Source: a virus. From it: a stretch of 64,000 nucleotides of DNA. Shown piece after piece: positions 54,090 through 62,648 of this stretch. The position numbers were made by a program, and so were the translations under genes. A model generated the notes under the pieces. It did no database searches. It was not told where the DNA came from and was given only the letters and a program-made list of their open reading frames with translations. The first letter of the stretch is position 1. Each line of letters starts with the position of its first letter. The stretch lies in IMG/VR virus record IMGVR_UViG_3300007512_001367, positions 1 to 64,000 of that record, one strand, 5' to 3'.

Positions 54090-56753
54090 TTAGATTTCAA
54101 AAAGTTTGTTGAATGTATTACTGGTTTCAGTGCTTTGTATATCCCAGTCTAATACACCAATTAAATTATCTAGTTTGCCATCTAGTATAGTTTGTTCCAT
54201 TGCTTCGTTATCAAATGGCAATTCTTGGAACCATTGTGGAATACGTAATTCATCTGTAGGGTATGCAACAGATGTATATCCTAATGGATTGTTTTTAAGT
54301 TTACATACAATTACTTTTGCACCATCTGTAATTGGCAATGAGTATTTGTCATTATACATTTGTTTGCAATTATTCCAATTCATACTTGCTCGTATGTGTC
54401 CTGGCATATTTGCTTTGCCTTGTTTCTTTTCTAATTCAGTATACTTGGTTACGTTATTTGCTCGTTTAGGAGATCCTTTTTGCCAACCTGGTTTTGCTTT
54501 AAATTCTGCTCTAAAATTTGTAATTGCTTCTAATACTTGCTCTTCAGTTTTACCTGTTAATACCATATACAGTATTTCACTTAAAAAATCTTGAACAAAT
54601 ACAGGAGTATCTGATCTTTTTAAATCTAATCCCATAGCTTTCACTTTGCCCTCTCTACCTGCATTATCTACACGTTCACCTTCTCTATCATAATACAGTA
54701 CTGCATATCTTTTCTTTGTAATAAACAAACCTTTAATTGCTACAAGTTCTCTACCTGCTTTAATAATAGAGCCACGAGTATTTGGGCAATGAAATGCTTT
54801 AGTCATATAACCTGTAAATGTTGTATTCATTTCCTCTGCAATTTTATCATATAAAGCAATTACTGAATCTTTATTCCAAGTAATTTTGCCTGCGTCAATA
54901 TCATTTTTTAAAGTTTTATGTGCAGTAAAATAAACTGAATCTGTATCTCCATATATTATAGATTGGCCAGAATGATCATATTTGCCCGCAACAATGTCAT
55001 TTACTTTTGCCGCCATATGTTTTGTAATGCATCGACCTGTTAATGTTACTGATTGTCCAATTCTTATGTCAAAAAATCTACAACCTGGATTTAAAAGTGC
55101 TCCATATAAACTGTTTAAATTAATTTTTTTAACAAGTTGTCTTTTATCCCAAAATGATCTTTCAATTTCGTTTTCACCACAAGCATCCATTTTACGTTGC
55201 ATTTCTTGTCTTTCAGTATACCAACGTTTTAATAAGCCTGGAATAATTGCTTCAAACTCATATGTAAATATTGTACCATTAGCACTTAACATCCATTTGT
55301 TTTTGCCATCAAATATAATATCATATAATTGTGCCGCTGACATTCTTACAGATGTATCATCAGCCCAATCTACAATAAGTTCAGTACCTTTATCTTGTTT
55401 CATTACTGCTTGATATTCCCAACTACCAAATTGTCCTTCCCAAGCCGCCGCAAATGATTTTTTTTGAAATTTAGCTCTGTTTATTTCTGCTGATGTTATT
55501 ACAGGTCTTATTTGTCCCACAATAGTTTCAGGTCCCATATTCAATGCTCTAATAACTGAAGGATATAGTGAATTAATATCCATTGATCCTATCCAATTAT
55601 GCATTCCTTTTTTTGGAGTTGCCACATAAGCACCTGCCGCCGTTTGTACTTCTTCTCCTTCTTTTCTATAACGTCTACCTTGAACAATCATGCCACGTCT
55701 ATGTGCTTCATTAACTATTGCTTGTTCAGTTACTGCAACTGCACCCATTGTTGTTTGTAGCAACACAGTATTTTGGTGTGCAATTTCGTTGGCAAGTTCA
55801 ATAAATTTTAATTTTTTTTCTAGTTTAGCAAGTAGATTACAGTCTTGTCTGTTGTATTCTATAAACAACCCGAAGTCATTTTTATAAAGTGAATCTAATG
55901 ATCCTTCGTAAACAGTTTTTTTCTCACCTAGTTCGTGTTCACCAATTGCATCTAATCTAAATGAATGTCTTTCCTCATATGTGTATTTTCTATATAATTC
56001 TAATAAGTCTAAGTGTACTCGTCCAACTAAATCATAACTTAATTGTTCTCTACCATATTTTTCAAATGTTCTTTTCTTGGGCTTCTCACCCCAAAAACAT
56101 AAACGTCTTGTATCATCGGAACTTAATACTTTTTGTATTCTACCTACTGTGTATGGAATATCATATCCTTCAGAGTTCCAACCTGATATAACATCTGCTT
56201 CTTCAACTAGTGTAAGAAATGCATCTAACATATCTTTTTCTTTTTGAAATAACATACAGTTAGAGAATCGTTCTGTTTGCATTTTAGCATCTTGTGTAGA
56301 TAGTGTTTTAGGTACTAGTGCAAAAGTAACTAACTGATCCGTCCAGCTCATATAACAACTAATGGCAGTAATGGGCATAAACGGATCGTCAGTTGTGGCA
56401 TAACCCTTTTCAGGATCAAAATCCACCTCGATATCAAAAAACATAGTGTTCAGTTTAGGAGTTTCCTTGCCTAGATAATTTTCTTCCAAACATCTAAACA
56501 CTGGATTGATATCTTGTTCATAAAGAGTTTTATTGGATCTTATCCGTTGCTCTTTAATGAATTCTTTTGAAGTTCTACATTGTACTTTTTGTAATGATAG
56601 TCCAGTCATAGATCTATGCTTACCTCTAGAGTCTGGATAATAGAATACATATCTAGCATCATAGTCTACAAAAATTCTTTTACCTTTAGAGTTTCTTTCA
56701 ACTACATATACTTTGTCTTCATCTTTTTTATATAAAGCGTCTATGTAACTCAT
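54090..56753 (-). CDS. gp43: Family B DNA polymerase
   Basis: 887 residues (T4: 898). The exonuclease motif I is FFDIEVDFD (Asp107, Glu109), motif A is DINSLYPSVIR (~392), motif B is KKINLNSLYGALLN, and motif C is YGDTDSVYF (~600). KxG and thumb regions follow. The last residues NTFNKLFEI resemble the clamp-binding tail. It replicates the phage genome with the clamp encoded next to it. The 5' end overlaps a small membrane protein gene. Confidence 0.95.
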   Translation of the reverse strand: MSYIDALYKKDEDKVYVVERNSKGKRIFVDYDARYVFYYPDSRGKHRSMTGLSLQKVQCRTSKEFIKEQRIRSNKTLYEQDINPVFRCLEENYLGKETPKLNTMFFDIEVDFDPEKGYATTDDPFMPITAISCYMSWTDQLVTFALVPKTLSTQDAKMQTERFSNCMLFQKEKDMLDAFLTLVEEADVISGWNSEGYDIPYTVGRIQKVLSSDDTRRLCFWGEKPKKRTFEKYGREQLSYDLVGRVHLDLLELYRKYTYEERHSFRLDAIGEHELGEKKTVYEGSLDSLYKNDFGLFIEYNRQDCNLLAKLEKKLKFIELANEIAHQNTVLLQTTMGAVAVTEQAIVNEAHRRGMIVQGRRYRKEGEEVQTAAGAYVATPKKGMHNWIGSMDINSLYPSVIRALNMGPETIVGQIRPVITSAEINRAKFQKKSFAAAWEGQFGSWEYQAVMKQDKGTELIVDWADDTSVRMSAAQLYDIIFDGKNKWMLSANGTIFTYEFEAIIPGLLKRWYTERQEMQRKMDACGENEIERSFWDKRQLVKKINLNSLYGALLNPGCRFFDIRIGQSVTLTGRCITKHMAAKVNDIVAGKYDHSGQSIIYGDTDSVYFTAHKTLKNDIDAGKITWNKDSVIALYDKIAEEMNTTFTGYMTKAFHCPNTRGSIIKAGRELVAIKGLFITKKRYAVLYYDREGERVDNAGREGKVKAMGLDLKRSDTPVFVQDFLSEILYMVLTGKTEEQVLEAITNFRAEFKAKPGWQKGSPKRANNVTKYTELEKKQGKANMPGHIRASMNWNNCKQMYNDKYSLPITDGAKVIVCKLKNNPLGYTSVAYPTDELRIPQWFQELPFDNEAMEQTILDGKLDNLIGVLDWDIQSTETSNTFNKLFEI

Positions 56754-57031
56754 AGTAAAAATACTCTATAATTTCCTATTATATTCATTAATGTAAACCA
56801 TCCGGATAAAGTTACAATCCAAATGCTTCTTCTTCTCCAACTAGCATAACACAAAGTACTAGAGCCTAGCAAGTACAATGGAAATACATAATGCATTGTT
56901 GGGTGTGGTGAGGTAAATGTTAAAATACAGGAACCCATAATTGTTACAATTACAGATAACAGCTCATTCCAAAAAGCAACTTGGTCCGTTTTATAACTGT
57001 TTACCCAAAATTCTTTGAGTAAACGATACAC
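56750..57031 (-). CDS. Small membrane protein
   Basis: 93 residues with about three hydrophobic segments (LLSVIVTIMGSCILTF, HYVFPLYLLGSSTLCY, WIVTLSGWFTLMNIIG). It overlaps the polymerase and the DsbA-like gene. Role unknown; it likely sits in the host inner membrane. Confidence 0.65.
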   Translation of the reverse strand: MYRLLKEFWVNSYKTDQVAFWNELLSVIVTIMGSCILTFTSPHPTMHYVFPLYLLGSSTLCYASWRRRSIWIVTLSGWFTLMNIIGNYRVFLL

Positions 57032-57288
57032 TATATCTTACCTGCCGCCGTTAATATGGAATCTAAAGTGTCCATATCATCTGACAAGTTCTGATAATTT
57101 CCTTTATGAGCAATTGAAATCGCTTTGTTAATCAATGCGGGTTTTAATTCTAGTTCCTCTGCTATTGATTTAACTGTATCTCTTAATCCTGATTTAAGAT
57201 CGTCTACTTCTCCTAGGACTTGTGATCCTTGAGAAATGATTTGGATTAGCTTTTGTTTTTCGCCGTCGTTAAAGTTTCTTACTGCCAT
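57031..57288 (-). CDS. dsbA: DsbA-like double-stranded DNA-binding protein
   Basis: 85 residues. VDDLKSGLRDTVKSIAEELELKPALINKAISIAHKGN and LDSILTAAG match T4 DsbA in order and length (89). T4 DsbA binds late promoter regions. AAAGGA precedes the ATG. It may assist late transcription from the NATAAATA motifs seen just upstream. Confidence 0.7.
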   Translation of the reverse strand: MAVRNFNDGEKQKLIQIISQGSQVLGEVDDLKSGLRDTVKSIAEELELKPALINKAISIAHKGNYQNLSDDMDTLDSILTAAGKI

Positions 57289-57311
57289 ATATTTCCTTTG
57301 TTGTTAATAGT

Positions 57312-57340
57312 AGTATATAACAGTTTTAAGAGTAGAGCAA
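57312..57340 (-). promoter_or_regulatory. Possible sigma70 promoter of DsbA/polymerase unit
   Basis: Minus strand TTGCTC (57340-57335), a 17-base spacer and TATACT (57317-57312), with a ribosome site before the DsbA-like ATG at 57288. The -35 is weak. It would separate early genes from the late genes upstream. Confidence 0.4.
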
Positions 57341-57350
57341 ATGGTTTTTT

Positions 57351-57596
57351 TTAGATTAAACCAGATAATTTTTTGATACGTGCTAATTCAGGATTTACTT
57401 CAGTAATGTCGTTATCCTTCATTATTTGATTTGGAGAATTTATAAAATCTTCAGCCTTTGCTAATCCTCTAGAACCTGCTGATTGTGGATGTGCTGTTTG
57501 TTCACCTGTAGCAATATGTCCTCTTTGACGCATTTTGGTAACATCATCGAGATATTGTTTATAGTTGTAAGGTAAATGTTGTTCTAGTTCAGACAT
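57351..57596 (-). CDS. Uncharacterised 81-residue late protein
   Basis: It starts MSELEQHLPYNYKQYLDDV, and its ATG lies six bases after an ATAAATA motif. The middle has TAHPQSAGSRGLAKAEDF. The downstream DsbA promoter suggests it ends a late unit. No family recognised. Confidence 0.6.
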   Translation of the reverse strand: MSELEQHLPYNYKQYLDDVTKMRQRGHIATGEQTAHPQSAGSRGLAKAEDFINSPNQIMKDNDITEVNPELARIKKLSGLI

Positions 57597-57602
57597 ACTA
57601 GG

Positions 57603-57609
57603 TATTTAT
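57603..57609 (-). promoter_or_regulatory. Late-promoter-like ATAAATA six bases before ATG
   Basis: Minus strand ATAAATAC with six bases between its last A and the ATG at 57596. If used as a T4-type late promoter, transcription would start at or next to the ATG. No Shine-Dalgarno sequence. Confidence 0.5.
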
Positions 57610-57615
57610 TGGAAA

Positions 57616-58449
57616 TTATTTTTTCGTAGATTCAGTTTTTGGAGCCTTTGGTGCAGGATCCAAGTCGTTTGTAAATTTGTCTTTTGTTGGAATTTCTACT
57701 TCTGGTTGAACAGCATCCATTTCCACAGCTGGTTCTTCGATTGCTGGTTCTTCGATTGCTGGTTCTTCGATTGCTGGTTCTTCGATTGCTGGTTCTTCTG
57801 CTTTAGGTTCTTTTTCTTGTACAACTTCTGCGTTAGCTTCTGCTTCTTTTGCCTCTGCATCAGCAATAACTTCTTTTGTTTCTGGTGTTTTAATTAAGAA
57901 GTTTTTTTCTTGTAACTCTACTTCATTCATTGAAAACTTATTGTAAAGTTCTGCTAATTCAGTTCCTTCGGCTTTTTTTACGTACTCAGTTATTTCTGAA
58001 ACAAATCTTTCTCTAAATGTTTTATCATCTAAAGTTGCATCTTCTTTTTCTTGTGCTTTTAATTCTGCCAATTGTGATTCAAGCTCTGTAATTTTGTCTA
58101 ATCTTTTAGTTTCTTCTGTTACTGCTTTTTTAATACCTGCTGATATTGAATCATCAGCATCGGATTCTTTTATTGCTTTAGTAATACTAGATGTTGGTTC
58201 TGGTTTGGTAATTTCCTCAACTAATTTTTTTGCTTTTTTAGAAACTTTTACTGGATCAACGTATTCTTTAATTCCAGCTAATTTGGCAATATCTGCTAGG
58301 CTAACATCTTTTTCATCTAATAGTCTTGGTTCAGCACTAGCGGATTCCAACAAAGATTTTCGTTCTTGTTCAGGAGTCATATTGCTCATTGCGTTCAAAC
58401 GAGCAACCAAGTCTGCAAAATTATCTGTGTAAGGTTTTTTACGTGCCAT
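57616..58449 (-). CDS. Acidic repeat-containing late protein, possible scaffold
   Basis: 277 residues, very rich in Glu, Lys and Ala. The middle is helical (KITELESQLAELKAQEKED), and a repeated EEPAI tract lies near residues 220-242. The acidic, coiled-coil character is like phage scaffold or prohead core proteins. Its ATG is six bases after TATAAATA. Function inferred from composition and context. Confidence 0.55.
   Translation of the reverse strand: MARKKPYTDNFADLVARLNAMSNMTPEQERKSLLESASAEPRLLDEKDVSLADIAKLAGIKEYVDPVKVSKKAKKLVEEITKPEPTSSITKAIKESDADDSISAGIKKAVTEETKRLDKITELESQLAELKAQEKEDATLDDKTFRERFVSEITEYVKKAEGTELAELYNKFSMNEVELQEKNFLIKTPETKEVIADAEAKEAEANAEVVQEKEPKAEEPAIEEPAIEEPAIEEPAIEEPAVEMDAVQPEVEIPTKDKFTNDLDPAPKAPKTESTKK
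57728..57800. repeat. 15-base tandem repeat, four full copies
   Basis: GCTGGTTCTTCGATT repeats perfectly at 57728, 57743, 57758 and 57773, and partly at 57788. It encodes repeated EEPAI in the acidic protein. Perfect identity suggests recent expansion by slippage. Confidence 0.95.
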
Positions 58450-58455
58450 ATTGAA

Positions 58456-58463
58456 TATTTATA
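58456..58463 (-). promoter_or_regulatory. T4-type late promoter TATAAATA
   Basis: An exact TATAAATA on the minus strand, with six bases between its last base (58456) and the ATG at 58449. This is the best late-promoter match in the window. A start at +1 or +2 of the mRNA is predicted. Confidence 0.6.
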
Positions 58464-58475
58464 ATAGATTCGTGA

Positions 58476-60419
58476 TTATTTAAGACGTTGTTTTAACATT
58501 TCGGCAAGTTTTGACTCGTATGAAGTCTCAGCCCTTAATGCCGATTTTTTCCATCCTTTCGCAAGATACTCGTTGTGCTTTCTTTTTGGTATCATTATTG
58601 TTTTGCCATCTTTATGAACATATATTTTAGGTTCTGTTTGACCTAATCTTTTTAAATCAACTGGTTGTAAACCATCTTGATTTTGTTCGGTTGTTTTGTA
58701 TACATTTTTAATTTTATCAATTAAAGGTGGCCAATTTTCTGAAATAACTTTAGCCTGAACTTCTGCCATGCCATAATTTTTTTTAAGTACAGCCTGGGCC
58801 ATTTCTAATCCGTGCATTAAAGAAGCTTCAGCTTTACCTAATAAAGTTGCTTCTGTATCTTCATTTTGCTCTGCCTCTGTTGCAACAGGTTCGCCTTTCA
58901 TTCTTACGTTTGTTATACCTAATTTTTCTAATTTCTCTGGCATTTTAGTTACAACAAATTTACCACTAGTGTCTTGGTCATCAAATTCGTATCCTACTAT
59001 ACTCATTAAATCTCTAATTGCAAAATTATGATCCGATGATCCAAACCCTTCTCCGTCTGGCCAATCACTATATCTTTGTTCTAATTCTCGAGCCGCATCT
59101 TGCCATTCATCTTTTAAATGATACCATTCTTCTGCTGATATCCATTTATTAAAAACTGCTCTTTGTAATATACCTTTTCCATCAAATGGTGCGTCTTCTT
59201 GTACTGCTGATTCTTCTGTCTGGTCAGGATCTGGTAACCTTGAAGTTTTTGCAAACTGTCCTGCCTTTTTGGCCTGTTCCACTTTGTCATAGAAGAAATC
59301 TATTAATTTAGGATTGTTATCTGCCGCTGACATGAGCATACTAATAAGGTCTTCGTCTACATGAAACAGTTGATTGTAGTAGTCTGACAAGTATACATCA
59401 TCCTCCCTACCCCATTTTTTTAATTTTTCTGCCTTTTTTTGATCATTGTTGATATGACTATAATCGATTATCAGTTCCATCAGTTTAGGTCCATATCGTT
59501 TCATCATCTTGTCAAAAAACGCAACATCCTTATCAGAACTGTGTTTGATAGTAGAGATAGTTCTTTCTTTGTCATCTAATTCTTTTACTGATTCATCACT
59601 TCCTGGACTTGTAATAGGTGTTCCGTTATCTTTTCTATATGCTGGTTTTAACTTTTTACCAACAAATGCTTTTTGACCAGCTGGTATTTTTTCAACTGAA
59701 CCACCTTTAGCAAGATATTGTTTCATCAACGCATCACGTTGTGCTTTTTTTTCTGGGGTATCGTATTCTTGCATAGCTTTTTCTAATTTGTTTTGTAAAA
59801 AATCAGTGTATTCTGGTTTCTTTCCTATAAAGCCTTCATCAACTTCTTTGTCTAATATTTTGTCATCTAAGTCTTGATGTACAGTTGGATCTATAAATTC
59901 TAAATCTCCTGCAGTCACATCTGTTTCGCCTTGACCCTCACCGTAAGATATTGTGTAAATGCCTTCATCGTCATCTGTATAGTCAACTATTCTTACAAGT
60001 TTACCTGTAGATTTTTCATGAGCATAGTCACCAATATTACCCGGCATATTATTTGGAATCATGTCTTCTCTAAACTTGTCATCTAACCATTCATCAAAAT
60101 CTTCTGAATTCATAAAGTCTTGCCAAGTTTTAAATCTTGATTGTATTTCTTTACTTGATGCCCACATACCTCTAGCCGCATCTGCTCTTTCGGCACCTAC
60201 ATCAGGTTGTGATTCTCTTTTTATATTTTTTTCTGCCCAGTTTCTTAGTTCCATTCTTCTTCTTCGTATTTCTGCCATAAGTTTTTCATCACGTCTATTC
60301 ACAGGATCTAATTCCATGTCTTGGAGATGTTTCATCAGTTCTCTATAATGTGCCTCATCTTTTGGAATAACTACGTTTCGATATTCTTTTATAGGTTTGT
60401 TAATTTCTTTTAATCTCAT
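58476..60419 (-). CDS. Large virion-associated protein with CTS-like N-terminus
   Basis: 647 residues, charged and helical. It starts MRLKEINKPIKEYRN, resembling the capsid-targeting starts in the neighbouring genes. Residues ~240-260 (LMKQYLAKGGSVEKIP) recur in the 56-residue protein at 63827. The rest is rich in Asp, Lys and Glu (GYEFDDQDTSGKF). It may be an internal head protein. Overlaps the next gene upstream as TAATG. Confidence 0.6.
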   Translation of the reverse strand: MRLKEINKPIKEYRNVVIPKDEAHYRELMKHLQDMELDPVNRRDEKLMAEIRRRRMELRNWAEKNIKRESQPDVGAERADAARGMWASSKEIQSRFKTWQDFMNSEDFDEWLDDKFREDMIPNNMPGNIGDYAHEKSTGKLVRIVDYTDDDEGIYTISYGEGQGETDVTAGDLEFIDPTVHQDLDDKILDKEVDEGFIGKKPEYTDFLQNKLEKAMQEYDTPEKKAQRDALMKQYLAKGGSVEKIPAGQKAFVGKKLKPAYRKDNGTPITSPGSDESVKELDDKERTISTIKHSSDKDVAFFDKMMKRYGPKLMELIIDYSHINNDQKKAEKLKKWGREDDVYLSDYYNQLFHVDEDLISMLMSAADNNPKLIDFFYDKVEQAKKAGQFAKTSRLPDPDQTEESAVQEDAPFDGKGILQRAVFNKWISAEEWYHLKDEWQDAARELEQRYSDWPDGEGFGSSDHNFAIRDLMSIVGYEFDDQDTSGKFVVTKMPEKLEKLGITNVRMKGEPVATEAEQNEDTEATLLGKAEASLMHGLEMAQAVLKKNYGMAEVQAKVISENWPPLIDKIKNVYKTTEQNQDGLQPVDLKRLGQTEPKIYVHKDGKTIMIPKRKHNEYLAKGWKKSALRAETSYESKLAEMLKQRLK

Positions 60420-60826
60420 TATGCAAATGCCACGTGTGTTAAATCTGGGTGTGCTTGTTTAATTCTTCTTGCTTCTTTATTAAATGTCATAACCATTTTG
60501 TTTATCCAACCCTCAGGTCTGCCACCACTTATCATAGTTGCTCCGCCTCCGGATTTATCAACTGTTGTTGGAACATCTGCTGATGGTTTGTCAAGATTTT
60601 TCTTTAACCATGCAGTAGATATGTTTATAAATTTGTCTACTTCAATTGGACCTGCGTCCTCAAAATTTGAATCTAATCCTAATGCGTCTAGAATTTCCCT
60701 TACACTATGATTACTTAAATGTCCAGTTTGCGTTTCAAAACCATCTGGAAATTCCCATGTTCTTGTAGGAGCATTATATTTGTATCCTAAAAAATCTGCA
60801 CCTTCTGTAAATTCTTGTGCTCTCAT
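60419..60826 (-). CDS. CTS-like late protein, 135 residues
   Basis: Begins MRAQEFTEGADFLG, like the T4 internal protein start MKTYQEFIAEA in arrangement (basic, then EF..E followed by a small residue). The core has HSVREILDALGLD and GGGATMISGGRPEGW. It overlaps neighbours by one base each. A packaged head protein is inferred. Confidence 0.6.
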   Translation of the reverse strand: MRAQEFTEGADFLGYKYNAPTRTWEFPDGFETQTGHLSNHSVREILDALGLDSNFEDAGPIEVDKFINISTAWLKKNLDKPSADVPTTVDKSGGGATMISGGRPEGWINKMVMTFNKEARRIKQAHPDLTHVAFA

Positions 60827-61107
60827 TATGGGTAACTCCTCTTAACCAATGGTCCACCAAACAAGCTAACATCTTTTCCTAGTTTGCCTGTTTGTGCACC
60901 TTTGGCTGAACCGTCTGGATTTTTGGGTTGTACTATTTTAGGTAGTCTTGGTGCTTTAGTACCTGAACGTCCTGGTGTACCTGTATATGCTTTATTGCCA
61001 CGGTCTTTACCTATAGCTATATGTGGACTTACAACTGCCGCTATATTGCCAGCCGAAGTGGCGCCCGCAGTTGCATATTCACGCATTATGACTTCGTTTA
61101 TTTTCAT
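60826..61107 (-). CDS. CTS-like late protein, Gly/Pro-rich
   Basis: 93 residues starting MKINEVIMREYATAG. The remainder is low complexity (GTPGRSGTKAPRLPKIVQP), probably disordered, as in DNA-condensing internal proteins. Its ATG is six bases after ATAAATA. Function inferred. Confidence 0.6.
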   Translation of the reverse strand: MKINEVIMREYATAGATSAGNIAAVVSPHIAIGKDRGNKAYTGTPGRSGTKAPRLPKIVQPKNPDGSAKGAQTGKLGKDVSLFGGPLVKRSYP

Positions 61108-61765
61108 TATATATATTTATGTATGGAGTGATGCCTAATAGACTAGCAATAGAAAAATAACCTATTAAACGTTTTGTAGCTGGAGGCACAAAAATAAGCA
61201 AATTGTGTTTTTTAATTACTTTCATTATAATTTGGCAAGATTCTCCAATCCATTTATTATAGTAATTTTCAAATACTTTATCATGTAGTTTGCTTTTAAT
61301 ATAAGGGTATCTACAACCGGGCCAATAAATTTGCCATTTATGTGACTTTTGTAATTTATGTGATTTTTCCCTATCAGGTAGAGGAAATATTTTTGAATCG
61401 GTTTGCCAATTAATTTGATGCCACGTTTCTTCTCCCATAATTCTACGCCATTTTAATTTTAATCTATTTTTAATTAATTTCATTTTGTTTACATTAAACA
61501 GAGCTTTAGGTAGTAATACAACATTATGTATTTTTATTTTGGCCCATTTTGTCATGAAGCCATTTGAGTAGTTGTTATCATCGTTATAAATTTTAAAAGT
61601 TAAGTCGTTACCAATTGCATTTTCGTCTAATTCAATATATCTTAGATGTACTTTTTTGTTTTGTAATTCAAAGTCATCTAACATACAATTATTTGAAAAT
61701 ATTTGGACATTACAAGTTTTTTTATAAGGTTTATATTTAAAACTAACGCATAAAATATATCGCAT
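61079..61765 (-). CDS. Uncharacterised beta-rich protein, relative of 21265 gene
   Basis: 228 residues. Short strands (YILCVSFKYKP, NVQIFSNNCML, HLRYIELDENAI, DLTFKIYNDD), then GESCQIIMKVIKK, follow the same order as the 21265 protein. A C-terminal hydrophobic part is extra. It overlaps the gene downstream by 29 bases. AT-richness and Lys/Asn content differ from the late neighbours, suggesting insertion. Confidence 0.5.
   Translation of the reverse strand: MRYILCVSFKYKPYKKTCNVQIFSNNCMLDDFELQNKKVHLRYIELDENAIGNDLTFKIYNDDNNYSNGFMTKWAKIKIHNVVLLPKALFNVNKMKLIKNRLKLKWRRIMGEETWHQINWQTDSKIFPLPDREKSHKLQKSHKWQIYWPGCRYPYIKSKLHDKVFENYYNKWIGESCQIIMKVIKKHNLLIFVPPATKRLIGYFSIASLLGITPYINIYNENKRSHNA
61114..61120 (-). 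promoter_or_regulatory. Late-promoter-like ATAAATA six bases before ATG
   Basis: Minus strand ATAAATA inside the 3' end of the gene upstream, six bases before the ATG at 61107. Same spacing as at 57603 and 58456. Confidence 0.45.
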
Positions 61766-61782
61766 ATGTGTAATTATTTGGA

Positions 61783-62031
61783 TTATCTAAGGTGTAATTT
61801 TTTTAATTGTCGTTGTGTTTCGCCCGGTTTAACATCTTTTGTAGTGTTTTGTTTTGTAATAGTACCGACGCCCATGGCATCTTCTTTTTCAACTTCGTTT
61901 GCTTTGTTGTTGTATTTGTTTTTAAAATCAAATCTATTATTTGGACCAGTACCTTTTTTGCGTATTAAACCCATAGGTTTAATTGACTGAGGCATTATTA
62001 CCCATTCACCCATGATTTCATTTATTTTCAT
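61783..62031 (-). CDS. CTS-like late protein, 82 residues
   Basis: Starts MKINEIMGEWVI behind GAGGAGAAACA. It is basic (LIRKKGTGPNNRFDFKNK) and probably disordered at the end. The MKINEI..E start is shared with the gene at 60826. A DNA-associated internal protein is inferred. Overlaps the thioredoxin-like gene (ATGA). Confidence 0.6.
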   Translation of the reverse strand: MKINEIMGEWVIMPQSIKPMGLIRKKGTGPNNRFDFKNKYNNKANEVEKEDAMGVGTITKQNTTKDVKPGETQRQLKKLHLR

Positions 62032-62399
62032 TGTTTCTCCTCAAAGTAGTCTTTAGGAAATAATTCTGTAAGTCTACTGTAAAATCTTCCTTTACTTTGA
62101 TATCCTACAATTCTACCTAATTCTTTTCTACCATTCCATATTATAAACGTAGGTGTTCCTCTAATTTTTTTAATTCTATTTTCAGCATATGCTTGTTTAA
62201 ACCACTCGGGTTGTGCATATACACTAATAATTATCAATGGTAGCTTTTTAGCTATATCAGAATCATTGTAGTCTACTGCAACTTCGTTAATAAATCTTTC
62301 ACAAATATGACAAGCAGGATTATGTGCCATTAATAATTCTAATGCGTATACTGGAAACGCAAATAATATAAAAAATAAAGTTAGTAACAGTTTTTTCAT
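62028..62399 (-). CDS. Exported thioredoxin-like protein
   Basis: 123 residues. A signal peptide is clear: MKKLLLTLFFILFAFPVYA, with cleavage likely after about residue 19. The thioredoxin fold follows with HNPACHICERF (CxxC near residue 32), IRGTPTFIIWNG (cis-Pro) and ELGRIVGY. It should act in the periplasm as a disulfide oxidoreductase, unusual for a phage product. It may be a host-derived gene. Confidence 0.75.
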   Translation of the reverse strand: MKKLLLTLFFILFAFPVYALELLMAHNPACHICERFINEVAVDYNDSDIAKKLPLIIISVYAQPEWFKQAYAENRIKKIRGTPTFIIWNGRKELGRIVGYQSKGRFYSRLTELFPKDYFEEKQ

Positions 62400-62648
62400 C
62401 TACCATCTCCATGGCAACATACTAAGGCCTATAAAATTTAATAACATCTCTATTACAACAACAAATACTAAACCACCACCTATTTGCCATGCCCACCATT
62501 TCCATCCTGTAAGGCTACGCGACCATTGTGCAAGTTTACTGTTATGTGCTTTATCATATGCACCTGTTTTATTGCCTATTTTATTTGCCCAGTAATTAGG
62601 ATCTACTATATTCTTTAACATTATTAATGGCCATAATAGTTTTTTCAT
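62400..62648 (-). CDS. Small membrane protein
   Basis: 82 residues. A hydrophobic segment (WWAWQIGGGLVFVVVIEMLLNFIGL) lies near the C-terminus and a short one at the start. Adjacent to the exported thioredoxin gene without a gap, so they may work together at the membrane. No family recognised. Confidence 0.6.
   Translation of the reverse strand: MKKLLWPLIMLKNIVDPNYWANKIGNKTGAYDKAHNSKLAQWSRSLTGWKWWAWQIGGGLVFVVVIEMLLNFIGLSMLPWRW

Noticed and set aside
54106-56191. Plus-strand frames opposite the DNA polymerase
   Set aside because: Shadows of the polymerase codons, no ribosome sites or conserved motifs.
57728-57800. Tandem repeat as CRISPR or origin iterons
   Set aside because: The 15-base units are contiguous with no spacers and stay in the reading frame of an acidic protein, so they are a coding repeat.
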